This document shows positions 45,055 to 53,451 of a DNA stretch of 64,000 nucleotides, piece after piece (within the stretch, counting starts at the first letter, position 1; every line of letters begins with the position of its first letter). Made by a program: the position numbers and the translations under genes. Below the pieces are notes generated by a model that saw nothing but the letters and a program-made list of their open reading frames with translations, was not told the DNA's origin and did no database searches. The DNA is from Promethearchaeota archaeon (GTDB taxonomy: Archaea > Asgardarchaeota > Lokiarchaeia > Sigyniarchaeales > SOKP01). The stretch is taken from NCBI GenBank assembly GCA_016839555.1, contig JAEOUA010000001.1, forward strand, positions 206,554 through 270,553, written 5' to 3'.

Positions 45055-46359
45055 CTAAAATTTTTTTTTAATTTTATCAAAACTAATATCCACTATATAA
45101 TCAGAAAGAGTAGAATCAAAAGAAAATGTAGCAGAGGATAATACTTTTATCACATTTCTTTTAATCTTTTCTATATAATCTGAATTAAAGAACCAACTAC
45201 GAGGGAAATCGAAAACATAATAAAATAAATTAAATTTAGAATTAGGATTCTTAGATAAAAATTTTCCAACAATCTGAGAACAAGCGCTCCAGAAAGAAAA
45301 AATATCACCTTGAACTAAAGTAGATTCATTTACAGGCTCTCGGCGAAACTCTTTCATAGATAAAATCATCATCAACGGCAAAGTGTATTTAAATTGAATT
45401 CTGGGGTGTTCATCTCCTAAAGAACTTTGAAATTGTTTCCAATCCGTTCCAATAAGAGCAAGACCTTCCTCAATTTTTGAATAATAAAAATTTTCCGTTA
45501 AATATGGTTTCACAGTAATAAATTGAAAAATTCTTAAGGAGCATGCGATCCTCCATTTTAAATTCTGAGTATCTAATTGGAATAAAGATTTTTCAAGATA
45601 TTTCTTCTGTGATTCTTCTTTTTTAACTTTGAAGCAATGTGTAAATACCTCAGTTAAATTTGCACATATTTCATCATAATAATAGAAATAATGATCATAA
45701 ATCTGGGAGTAATTATATCCCCATATATCAACGAACGTAAAGACTTTTAATGTTTTAAATAAGATTTGAATATGATAATCAGAAATTGGTTTATTATCAT
45801 CTTTTAAATCAGAATAGAGCGCGATACTTCCATAATAACTGCTCTCTCCCGTAAAAATTGTACCGATTAGTAAATGATGCTTAATTGAGATTAAGATCAA
45901 TTTTTTAATAATTTTAGAGAGATTAAAGCGGTCTAAAAAGTGGTGTTCTCTGATAAGTTTTTCTGATTCAATAGTATGCCACGTTCTATTAAAGGGACGA
46001 CTAAGATCATGATATAATAAAATAAGTGGAAAATAAAGAGGCTGGAATTCATATAATTCTTCCAATTGATTTCTTAAAATTATTATATTATTTTTATTGA
46101 TGTCTTTTTCAAATTGATTATTGATGATTGAAAAATAGTTATAAAGAGCGTGAAAAGTATGTCGTAAAGTTCTAAATGCCTCATATTTATCTTGCTCTAT
46201 CCCTTTTATCACAAAATCAAACCATTTTGGGAAGAGAATAGAGAGCTGTTTCACCTCTTCTGAATTAATTAGATCCGTCTCTGATATTTGCCAAATATTT
46301 AAGTTAGATTCTATAAAAATCTTTTCTAGTTTCTGATAGTAATTTTTTTCTAATTCCAT
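45055..46359 (-). CDS. HD-domain phosphohydrolase-like protein
   Basis: 434 residues. Metal ligands of an HD domain appear in order: H67/H70 (RHTFHAL), H117-D118 (LLYHDLSRP), H161-H162 (IKHHLLIG) and D211 (FTFVDIWGY). HD proteins hydrolyse nucleotides, cyclic dinucleotides or phosphoesters. The C-terminal 220 residues are helical with no known motif (IEEGLALIGTDWKQF, SATFSFDSTLSDYIVD). A decayed paralog of its last 80 residues lies about 1.1 kb away. It has no recognised operon partner; substrate unknown. Confidence 0.65.
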   Translation of the reverse strand: MELEKNYYQKLEKIFIESNLNIWQISETDLINSEEVKQLSILFPKWFDFVIKGIEQDKYEAFRTLRHTFHALYNYFSIINNQFEKDINKNNIIILRNQLEELYEFQPLYFPLILLYHDLSRPFNRTWHTIESEKLIREHHFLDRFNLSKIIKKLILISIKHHLLIGTIFTGESSYYGSIALYSDLKDDNKPISDYHIQILFKTLKVFTFVDIWGYNYSQIYDHYFYYYDEICANLTEVFTHCFKVKKEESQKKYLEKSLFQLDTQNLKWRIACSLRIFQFITVKPYLTENFYYSKIEEGLALIGTDWKQFQSSLGDEHPRIQFKYTLPLMMILSMKEFRREPVNESTLVQGDIFSFWSACSQIVGKFLSKNPNSKFNLFYYVFDFPRSWFFNSDYIEKIKRNVIKVLSSATFSFDSTLSDYIVDISFDKIKKKF

Positions 46360-46374
46360 TATAAGCGTTTTAAA

Positions 46375-47607
46375 TTATAAAAAAATCCATAAAAAAACTC
46401 CAACAATTATTCCTATAATTATAAGGAAAAAAACCCCTGCCCAAGAAAACAAGAAATTTCTTACATAATTAATTTTAAAATCTACCGCTTCATAAGGGCA
46501 CAATTCAGCACAACAATAACAAAATATACATTTCTTTCTTTCCCAACTTGGAGTATTACCCTTCTTGATTATTTCTGGTGGAGTGATCGCATTACCAGGA
46601 CAATTTTCCCAACAAGTAGAGCAAAGCCTGCATTTATTTGGATCAAATTTTATCGTAGCTCTGAACACCACATTTCCCATATAATCTGCTAACCATGATG
46701 GTAAAGGTACAGATACTGGATGCTTCCTTGGTATTTTAAATTTGCGAGAAACATCTTTTAAATTTTCCCCTAAGAATTGAATTTCCGAGATATCAGAAGT
46801 CCCAAGATTTTTTTCTACTGCTTTCTCAATATATTTAACTTTTTGTGGATCGAGCCCAATAATTTTACATACAGCGGTATCTAAGGCCACACCATCAAAT
46901 CCCGCTATAATTAAATCCAACTTAACTATCTCTCCCTTGCTGGGACCTTTTCCTTCTTGACATAAATACCCATCAATTACAGTTAATTGTGGATTTGATA
47001 CAGAATAAATATCGGCTAAAGCTGCAGAAAATGCATCTAAGGTTGAAAATCTCGCATGTGTTTTTGCTTTATTTCCCAAAATTAAAGTCCCAAACATATT
47101 TTTTATGCAGCAGGTTAATAATGTTTGCCAGTGGGTCTTTATTTTCGGAATATTGATAATTAAATCAGCTTCTTTTAATAATGGAGAAGAGACAAATTGC
47201 TCGAGGACTAAGGGATTTTTGACATCATATTTTATACGTTCTGTTTTTTCAAATGGAGTCCAATTTACATTTTCTTCTTGACATATCTTTTTTATTCCGC
47301 TCCCTTCAAATGCTTTTTCAGTAACTCCTGGTGATGATGTACCGCTTGATTCAGCAACGATAATATCATTCTGGTTATGATGCTTTATCCATTTTATCAC
47401 CGCCCTAACTATTTCTGGATGAGTTGTTACTGCCCGCTCTGGCTCTTTACTCTTCAAAATATTAGGTTTAATTACAATCTTCATAGCATTTTTATTAAAT
47501 AATGATTCTGCATTTATTAAATCAAGAGCCTCAAAGACTGCACGTTCAATCTCATTGTTTTTAATCTTCACAATCGAGATCTTATTGTTTTTCATGGGAA
47601 AGTTCAC
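46375..47607 (-). CDS. DUF362 protein with ferredoxin domain and C-terminal membrane anchor
   Basis: 410 residues. Residues 1-315 are DUF362: MKIVIKPNILKSKEPERAV, VAESSGTSSPG and ADLIINIPKIKTHW. A two-cluster ferredoxin follows: CRLCSTCWENCP and CIFCYCCAELCP, eight cysteines for two 4Fe-4S clusters. The final 25 residues form one membrane helix (FSWAGVFFLIIIGIIVGVFL), so the protein is tail-anchored. DUF362-ferredoxin proteins are thought to act in electron transfer; details are unknown. It lies upstream of the HD gene on the same strand, 15 nt apart. Confidence 0.85.
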   Translation of the reverse strand: MNFPMKNNKISIVKIKNNEIERAVFEALDLINAESLFNKNAMKIVIKPNILKSKEPERAVTTHPEIVRAVIKWIKHHNQNDIIVAESSGTSSPGVTEKAFEGSGIKKICQEENVNWTPFEKTERIKYDVKNPLVLEQFVSSPLLKEADLIINIPKIKTHWQTLLTCCIKNMFGTLILGNKAKTHARFSTLDAFSAALADIYSVSNPQLTVIDGYLCQEGKGPSKGEIVKLDLIIAGFDGVALDTAVCKIIGLDPQKVKYIEKAVEKNLGTSDISEIQFLGENLKDVSRKFKIPRKHPVSVPLPSWLADYMGNVVFRATIKFDPNKCRLCSTCWENCPGNAITPPEIIKKGNTPSWERKKCIFCYCCAELCPYEAVDFKINYVRNFLFSWAGVFFLIIIGIIVGVFLWIFL

Positions 47608-47715
47608 ATTTTAAATATTAATTCATTTAAATAACAACTTTTAAAAAAAATTCTTTTTTTATTTTGGTATAATTTTATAATCTAAAAAAATCAATTGATT
47701 AAAAAGGAGATACTT

Positions 47716-47898
47716 ATGAGTGTTAATATAAAAGAAAAAAGTGTAAAAATAATTGGAATCCTTATAGCTATTATTGGAGGTTTAATTGCTTTTATCGGTG
47801 GAATAAAAATAGGAAACGCTGTTGGAAACATATGGAATATTTTCGGGGGAATGGCTCTCGCAGCTATAGGAGGACATATCACCAACCTAATTAAGTAA
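47716..47898 (+). CDS. small two-TM membrane protein (60 aa)
   Basis: Start set at ATG 47716 because AAGGAGA lies 5 nt upstream; a TTG at 47695 would put this Shine-Dalgarno inside the gene. 60 residues with two hydrophobic, glycine-rich helices (IIGILIAIIGGLIAFIGGI and NIFGGMALAAIGGHIT). Function unknown. The opposite strand has an overlapping frame with no Shine-Dalgarno that I regard as a shadow. Confidence 0.65.
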   Translation: MSVNIKEKSVKIIGILIAIIGGLIAFIGGIKIGNAVGNIWNIFGGMALAAIGGHITNLIK

Positions 47899-48155
47899 AA
47901 TATCCTAAATTGCATCCTTTTTTTTATTTTAAATTTTTTATTAAGGATAATAGAAATAATTTATGAAATATAGACAAGAATTTAATATATTCTCAAACTC
48001 ACTTCTAAAATAAAAATAAGATTATTTAAGAAGAAAAATCAAGTACTAATTTATATAAAATAAGACCTTAGGTTTTTAATTATTATAACTATGTTTAAAA
48101 ATTAATTTAGATTTTTATGATTACATAAAAAACAATTCAATAGAGGTGGAATTAA

Positions 48156-48707
48156 ATGAAACAAATGACTCAACAAAATTTAATAAATGCCTTTGGTGGC
48201 GAAAGTATGGCTCATATGAGATACCTTCATTTTTCAAATACAGCCCAAAAAGAAGGGTATCCTAATGTAGCGAGGTTATTTAAGGCGATTTCACATGCAG
48301 AATATATTCATGCTGGCGATCATTATAAGGAAATTAAACATTTAAACGGAGGTTTTGTAGCTAATAGTATGGGTGCTTTTGGACCAGGAGATACTTATAA
48401 AAATTTAGGTTTAGGTATCGATGGGGAGACTTTCGAAATAAATGAAATGTATCCCACTTATATTCAAACGGCTAAATTTCAAGAAGAAGGTGGAGCAGTC
48501 CGTACTTTTCAATGGTCTTTAAGCACAGAAAAAGAACATAAACGATTATTTGAAAAAGCAAAAACTGCTGTTGATAATAATAAAGATGTAGAATTAGTTG
48601 ATGTCCAAGTATGTAGTGTTTGCGGTTATACTTTAGAAGGAGGAGCGCCTGATAAATGTCCAATTTGTGGTGCTAAGAAAGAAAAATTTGTAACCTTTGA
48701 AAAATAA
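48156..48707 (+). CDS. rubrerythrin
   Basis: 183 residues with GAGGTGG upstream. An N-terminal four-helix di-iron domain carries GGESMAHMRYLHFS and AISHAEYIHAGDHY, then EEGG in the second half; the C-terminal rubredoxin-like knuckles are CSVCGY and CPICGAKK. Rubrerythrin reduces hydrogen peroxide to water in anaerobes, taking electrons from rubredoxin or NADH. It is near a BCP peroxiredoxin gene, so this is an oxidative-stress corner. Length is standard. Confidence 0.94.
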   Translation: MKQMTQQNLINAFGGESMAHMRYLHFSNTAQKEGYPNVARLFKAISHAEYIHAGDHYKEIKHLNGGFVANSMGAFGPGDTYKNLGLGIDGETFEINEMYPTYIQTAKFQEEGGAVRTFQWSLSTEKEHKRLFEKAKTAVDNNKDVELVDVQVCSVCGYTLEGGAPDKCPICGAKKEKFVTFEK

Positions 48708-48908
48708 CCAATAAACTTTTTATTTTTTATTTTAATAAATTTTGAAATCTATAAAATTCTGTTTATACTCAAAAGATTTTAATTAAACAAAAATCAACAT
48801 GATCTTATTAAATACTTATAAATATCCCATAGTTCTTTTATATAATTCTTTAATAAAGAATAAAAATTTAAAAAAATAGGATATACAAATCCTTATTGGT
48901 AAATATAT

Positions 48909-48943
48909 ACAAGTTAAAATCATTTTATGGATTTATAACTTGT
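48909..48943. terminator. inverted repeat between convergent genes
   Basis: acaagttaaaatc (48909-48921) pairs with gatttataacttgt (48930-48943) with one extra base, leaving an 8-nt loop. It lies between the convergent rubrerythrin and peroxiredoxin genes and could mark a bidirectional transcript end; an operator is the other reading. Confidence 0.35.
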
Positions 48944-48988
48944 AGATTTAACTTTTTATTTACCTAAAAAGAAACATACCCACAATAT

Positions 48989-49438
48989 TTAAGATTTTAA
49001 TTTTATTCCATAATAGCTGCATAGTTCTTCATTATGCTTGGATGGAGAAACTGTCTCATATGTTTTTTCAATATTCCAATCTTCGTTAATTAACCATGTT
49101 CTACGTTTAACTCTGCCTTGAGAAATTGCCCCAAAAGCTTTTGCTGCCTTTTTTTCTGGATCTGATAATAAAGTAAAAGGTAAATCATATTTAGTTTGAA
49201 AATTTTTATGCGATTTCACGGAATCAGCACTTATCCCAATTATAGTTATATCTTTTTCCTCATACTCTTTAATTGAATCTCGGAAATTTGTCGCTTCTGT
49301 AGTACAACCTGGTGTGTTATCTTTGGGATAGAAGTATACTACTAATTTTTTTCCTTTATAATCATTGAGTTTTACTAAATCTCCATTTTGATTCAGCAAT
49401 TCGATATCCTCTGGTGCCGGATCTCCTTTTTTTAACAT
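48989..49438 (-). CDS. bcp: BCP-type peroxiredoxin (thioredoxin-dependent peroxidase)
   Basis: Start set at ATG 49438 because GGAGGT lies just upstream; a TTG at 49453 overlaps that Shine-Dalgarno. 149 residues with the peroxidatic Cys in YFYPKDNTPGCTTEAT, and ITIIGISADSVKSHKNFQ and DPEKKAAKAFGA as in BCP/PrxQ. The usual second Cys five residues after the first is absent, so a 1-Cys or external resolving mechanism is likely. It reduces peroxides using thioredoxin-like donors. Close to rubrerythrin. Confidence 0.92.
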   Translation of the reverse strand: MLKKGDPAPEDIELLNQNGDLVKLNDYKGKKLVVYFYPKDNTPGCTTEATNFRDSIKEYEEKDITIIGISADSVKSHKNFQTKYDLPFTLLSDPEKKAAKAFGAISQGRVKRRTWLINEDWNIEKTYETVSPSKHNEELCSYYGIKLKS

Positions 49439-49707
49439 ATATTTTACCTCCAATTAATATTGTTCTTCTATTAATATTTGTTTTATTTCTGTGAGAAAAA
49501 AGATATTTAAAATTAAATATAATTTGGTTTTAAAATATACATAACTCCAGTTAGAGTCGTATATCAATAAATCTTTCTTTTTAATATTTTAATATTTTAA
49601 AAAATGGTGATTCTTACAAGATCTTAGGTTTCTAATTCTTATTCTTTTTTATTTAGTTTGCTATAATTTCCATAGCTTTTAAAATAATTATTCTTTTTTA
49701 CTTTATT

Positions 49708-50406
49708 ATGAACTTAAAAACAATATTAAAAAAACCATTTGAAAAACTTTCACTGCCCTATTGGGGGATTATTGCTATCATTATTCTTGCCATAGGTTCT
49801 TTAGTTCCTTCAATCGCTTATTCAGGAAAGGATGGAGAAGCTTATAGTTTTCTTAACCATGCAATCTCAGAGCTTGGAGAACTGGGAGTCTCTGAATTAG
49901 CAATTCTATTTAACATTTGTGTATTTTTTGGAGCTCTATTTACATTGATTTTCTTTATAGGATTATCTTTTTATATCAATAACATAATTTCCTCGATTGG
50001 GGGAATAATCGGAGTAATTTCATCACTAGGTGGGGTTTTTGTGGGGATCTTTCCCATGAATTACCTTGTTCCCCATTATATTGCTGCTATGACTTTCTTT
50101 TTTGGAGGAATGCTTACCGTTGCCGTATTCTCAATCGCTATTCTTTTTGATAAAGAGAAAAAAATACATTGGATTTTCTCTCTTCTAGGGTTTATCGTGG
50201 TGGTATTTTTTGCTTTATTCTTGTTTTATCCATATGCTGAGACTTATCGTGTTAATCCTGCATTAAGTATTTTGTATAATCTCTTTTATGATCGTCCCGC
50301 ATTTTTATTGCCCTCCTTTTTCGAATGGATGACACTGATCACCATTATGATTTGGGTTGGATTACTTTCTATAGTATTTTTAATCAAAAAAGTTAATCTT
50401 ATCTAA
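49708..50406 (+). CDS. DUF998-like multi-pass membrane protein
   Basis: 232 residues with about six membrane helices. The loop YSFLNHAISELGELGVSELA between TM1 and TM2 matches DUF998, as does GIFPMNYLVPHYIAAMTFFF after TM3. These proteins have unknown function. No Shine-Dalgarno is visible, and the ATG is close to an A/T-rich stretch, so the transcript may be leaderless. Confidence 0.75.
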   Translation: MNLKTILKKPFEKLSLPYWGIIAIIILAIGSLVPSIAYSGKDGEAYSFLNHAISELGELGVSELAILFNICVFFGALFTLIFFIGLSFYINNIISSIGGIIGVISSLGGVFVGIFPMNYLVPHYIAAMTFFFGGMLTVAVFSIAILFDKEKKIHWIFSLLGFIVVVFFALFLFYPYAETYRVNPALSILYNLFYDRPAFLLPSFFEWMTLITIMIWVGLLSIVFLIKKVNLI

Positions 50407-50544
50407 CTTTTTTTTATTTTTTAATCTGAACTGTTTTTACATTTTAAATATGCTAAAAGACCCAAAAAGAATCTAATTACCTGTAATAGTTAAAAAAAGA
50501 AAAAACAAAGGAAATATTAAAAAAATTTTAAAATAAGGATTTTA

Positions 50545-50799
50545 TTACACTCCGCCAGCTTGAGTGGCCATCACGGTAATTACATCCTTCTTTGGGTGAA
50601 TCCCAACTTTAGAAAACTTTAAGTCGTCAGGCAATACTTTTCCCTTGAAGATAAATTGAATTGCGAGCACTGGATTTAGTTTATATTCTTGCTGGACAGT
50701 TTTTTTAATATCAGCAATATTCTGACTTGGATCCACTTCGATTTGCTTAATTGCTTGATCTGGAGGAACTCCAGTTAATCGAAACCTATATTGTGTCAT
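50545..50799 (-). CDS. ubiquitin-like beta-grasp protein ending in Gly-Gly-Val
   Basis: 84 residues. The beta-grasp order and key positions follow ubiquitin: IEVDPSQNIADIKKTVQQEY corresponds to the EVEPSDTIENVKAKI stretch, QFIFKGKVLPDD to RLIFAGKQLEDG (with lysines at ubiquitin K48-like K54), and VGIHPKKDVITVM to YNIQKESTLHLVL. It ends A-G-G-V, so removal of one residue would expose a diglycine for conjugation. Known Asgard and Caldiarchaeum ubiquitins sit in E1-E2-RING clusters; here no E1, E2, RING or JAMM gene is in the window. It is a lone gene upstream of which LigA lies on the same strand. Confidence 0.85.
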   Translation of the reverse strand: MTQYRFRLTGVPPDQAIKQIEVDPSQNIADIKKTVQQEYKLNPVLAIQFIFKGKVLPDDLKFSKVGIHPKKDVITVMATQAGGV

Positions 50800-50924
50800 T
50801 TTTTATACCTCTTATGATCTTTAAATTTTAATATTTAGTTAAGAATAGAATATAGAGAAAATATTAAAATACTCTTGTGAACTGAAGTGAACTTAAGTAT
50901 ATACTAAAGTCAAATTACTAAGAT

Positions 50925-52967
50925 TTAATTCTCTGGCAATTTTTTTGTCTCAAGCATGTCAAGAAATTCTTTCTCATTTAAAATCTTAGTGCCTTCTTTC
51001 TTTGCTTCAGCTAATTTTGATCCAGGATTTTTTCCTACTACCAAAAAATCAGTTGCTGAGCTGACACTTGAGGTTGCTCTGCCGCCATATTGTCTCACTT
51101 TCTCTGAAGCTTCATCGCGAGTATATTTTTCAAGTGCCCCCGTGAAAACAAATTTTTTTCCCTCTAAAAATTGCTCACGTTCTTCTTCCTCTATGCTCAT
51201 CCTAACTCCATGGTCTTTTAATCGGTTTATTAATTCTTTATTTTTTTCTTCTTCGAAAAAGGAAACTACACTTTCAGCAATTTGAGGTCCAATCTCATCA
51301 ATTTTTTCAAATTTTGCTTTTGATGCATTTATTATATTATCAATATTTTTAAAATTCTCTGCTAGTACTCTTGCTATGTGTTGACCTACATAAGGAATGC
51401 CAATTCCGTATAATACTCTTGGAAGCTCTCTGTCTTTACTTTCTTTAATATTATTTAACAAATTCATCGAAGATTTTTTTCCCATTCGTTCGATTTTTTT
51501 AAGCTCATTCAAATCCAATTCATAGAGATCCGCAACATTTTTAGCAAGCCCCTCTTCAACTAATTTATTAACTAACATTGTTCCCAAACCATCAATATCC
51601 ATTGCTTCTCTATCTCCCCAATGTTCAATCCTTTGCTTCACTTGAGCCGGACATTGAGCATTAACACACCTCCGAATAATATCGCTTCCTATTTTTTTGG
51701 CTGAGCTGCCACAAATTGGACATTTAGTGGGCATCTCAAATTTTCTCTCACTACCATCTCGCTTTTCTTTAATTACCTTAACGACTTGGGGTATTATTTC
51801 ACCTGCTTTTTCTACTAAGACGGTATCTCCCACTCTTATATCCTTTCGCTGTATTTCATTTTCATTATGAAGTGATGCACGCGATACAGTTGTTCCAGAT
51901 AATTGGATAGGATCTAAAATAGCGACGGGAGTTAATTTACCAGTTCTACCAACCATTATTTCAATATCTTGTATTTTGGTAGTTTTTCTGGTGGGAGGAT
52001 ATTTATACGCTATCGCCCATCGAGGGTGATGAGTAGTGTATCCTAAAATGTCATGTGCTTCTAAATTATTAACTTTAAGTACCATTCCATCTATTTCATA
52101 GTCAAGTTGATCTTTTTTTTCTTGATATTCTTCTAAATAGGTAATTACATTATCTATACCTTTAAATACCTCAAATTTATTTATTTTTAATCCAGCTTTT
52201 TTCATCTCTTCCAGAGTTTTTACATGAGTTGTAAAAGCACCATTTTCGTAATAACTTAAGGTATATATGAAGATATCTAAAGGGCGTTTTGCTACTATTT
52301 GTGGATCTTTGGTTCTCATTGTACCTGCAGTCGCATTTCTCGGATTAGCGAAAGGTTCTTGACCTTTTTTTATTCTCTCTTCATTCATTTCATCAAAAGC
52401 ATTTCGAGGCATAAACACCTCACCTCGGAATTCAGCAGTATTTAATATTGAATCATCCGATAATCTTAGTGGAACTGATTTTATTGTTTTTACATTAGGG
52501 GTAATATCCTCACCTCTGGCACCATCCCCTCTGGTTGCTGCTCGTTTTAAGGATTTATTCTCGTAATAAAGCGCAACCCCTAATCCATCTATTTTAGTTT
52601 CAACTACATATTCAATTTCTTTGTCTTTCCACCTTTTTTTAACTCGTTCATCAAATTCTTTTAATTCTTCATAGTTATAAGCTTTATCTAAACTTAGCAT
52701 TACTACTTTATGTTCTATGGTCTTAAACTCCTCGATCTCTTCACTTCCTATCCTTTGTGTTGGAGAATCTTCTGTTATAAATTGTGGATAAGCCTCCTCT
52801 AATACTTCAAGCTCTCGTACTAATTGGTCATATTCATAATCGCTAATTTCAGGCTGATTATCCACAAAATATTTTCTATTATGATATCGAATTTCTTTTC
52901 GAAGTTCTTTTATTCGGCTTTCTGCCTTTTTTTTATCCTCTGGAATTTCAAAATCTTCGTTCGACAT
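50925..52967 (-). CDS. ligA: NAD-dependent DNA ligase
   Basis: 680 residues, full bacterial length. Ia domain, adenylation Lys125 in ETKIDGLGVAL, OB fold with VGRTGKLTPVAILDP, zinc finger CPICGS...CVNAQCPAQ, helix-hairpin-helix repeats, and a C-terminal BRCT domain (EGKKFVFTGALEKYTRDEAS). It seals nicks using NAD. Most archaea use ATP ligases, so this gene probably came from bacteria. Start ATG 52967 has GGTAAG upstream. PolX and ExoIII genes lie within 6.5 kb. Confidence 0.96.
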   Translation of the reverse strand: MSNEDFEIPEDKKKAESRIKELRKEIRYHNRKYFVDNQPEISDYEYDQLVRELEVLEEAYPQFITEDSPTQRIGSEEIEEFKTIEHKVVMLSLDKAYNYEELKEFDERVKKRWKDKEIEYVVETKIDGLGVALYYENKSLKRAATRGDGARGEDITPNVKTIKSVPLRLSDDSILNTAEFRGEVFMPRNAFDEMNEERIKKGQEPFANPRNATAGTMRTKDPQIVAKRPLDIFIYTLSYYENGAFTTHVKTLEEMKKAGLKINKFEVFKGIDNVITYLEEYQEKKDQLDYEIDGMVLKVNNLEAHDILGYTTHHPRWAIAYKYPPTRKTTKIQDIEIMVGRTGKLTPVAILDPIQLSGTTVSRASLHNENEIQRKDIRVGDTVLVEKAGEIIPQVVKVIKEKRDGSERKFEMPTKCPICGSSAKKIGSDIIRRCVNAQCPAQVKQRIEHWGDREAMDIDGLGTMLVNKLVEEGLAKNVADLYELDLNELKKIERMGKKSSMNLLNNIKESKDRELPRVLYGIGIPYVGQHIARVLAENFKNIDNIINASKAKFEKIDEIGPQIAESVVSFFEEEKNKELINRLKDHGVRMSIEEEEREQFLEGKKFVFTGALEKYTRDEASEKVRQYGGRATSSVSSATDFLVVGKNPGSKLAEAKKEGTKILNEKEFLDMLETKKLPEN

Positions 52968-53026
52968 CTTACCTTTTTTCGCTCTACATTAAATATGAAA
53001 ATTAAATATTTAAACTAAAGAATTCT

Positions 53027-53200
53027 TTAAAATCTAAAAGGTTCAGGTCCTTCACCGGGTTTAAATGGTTGAGGACCAGGCGGAGGGCTTGGAAACCTTT
53101 TTAATAATCTCTCAAGTTGAGCTATTCTTTTTTCTAAAGAATCCAGTCTCTCTTCTATTGTTTTAATTCTTTCTAACAAATTAGGATTTTGTATAGACAT
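53027..53200 (-). CDS. small coiled-coil protein with proline-rich tail (57 aa)
   Basis: 57 residues: a clear heptad coiled coil (LLERIKTIEERLDSLEKRIA) followed by a P/G-rich tail (PSPPPGPQPFKPGEGPEP). It lies 59 nt upstream of LigA on the same strand and may be co-transcribed. No family recognised; it could be an oligomerisation or adaptor peptide. ATG-to-TAA frame with sensible codons. Confidence 0.55.
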   Translation of the reverse strand: MSIQNPNLLERIKTIEERLDSLEKRIAQLERLLKRFPSPPPGPQPFKPGEGPEPFRF

Positions 53201-53451
53201 TTTTATATTTTAAATATGTTTATATTAATGGTTTCAATTTAAACATATAGATTTGCGTTCATTTTAATTAATAAATGTAAATTATATAAATTTATCGTCT
53301 TTTGGTTATAAATTTTAAAAGGATGCGCTCTGAATTAGGTTTCATAGTTATTCAGAAAAATTTTTGTTCGCAAAAACATTTAAGTTCGAACTACCTTATA
53401 TGTATTAATACAATCGTATAAGTTTTAATCATTTATTCTAAATATATTAAT

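Noticed and set aside
47691..47915. Minus-strand frame rich in I and P opposite the small membrane protein
   Set aside because: The plus strand has a good Shine-Dalgarno and ATG with clear membrane helices; this is the shadow.
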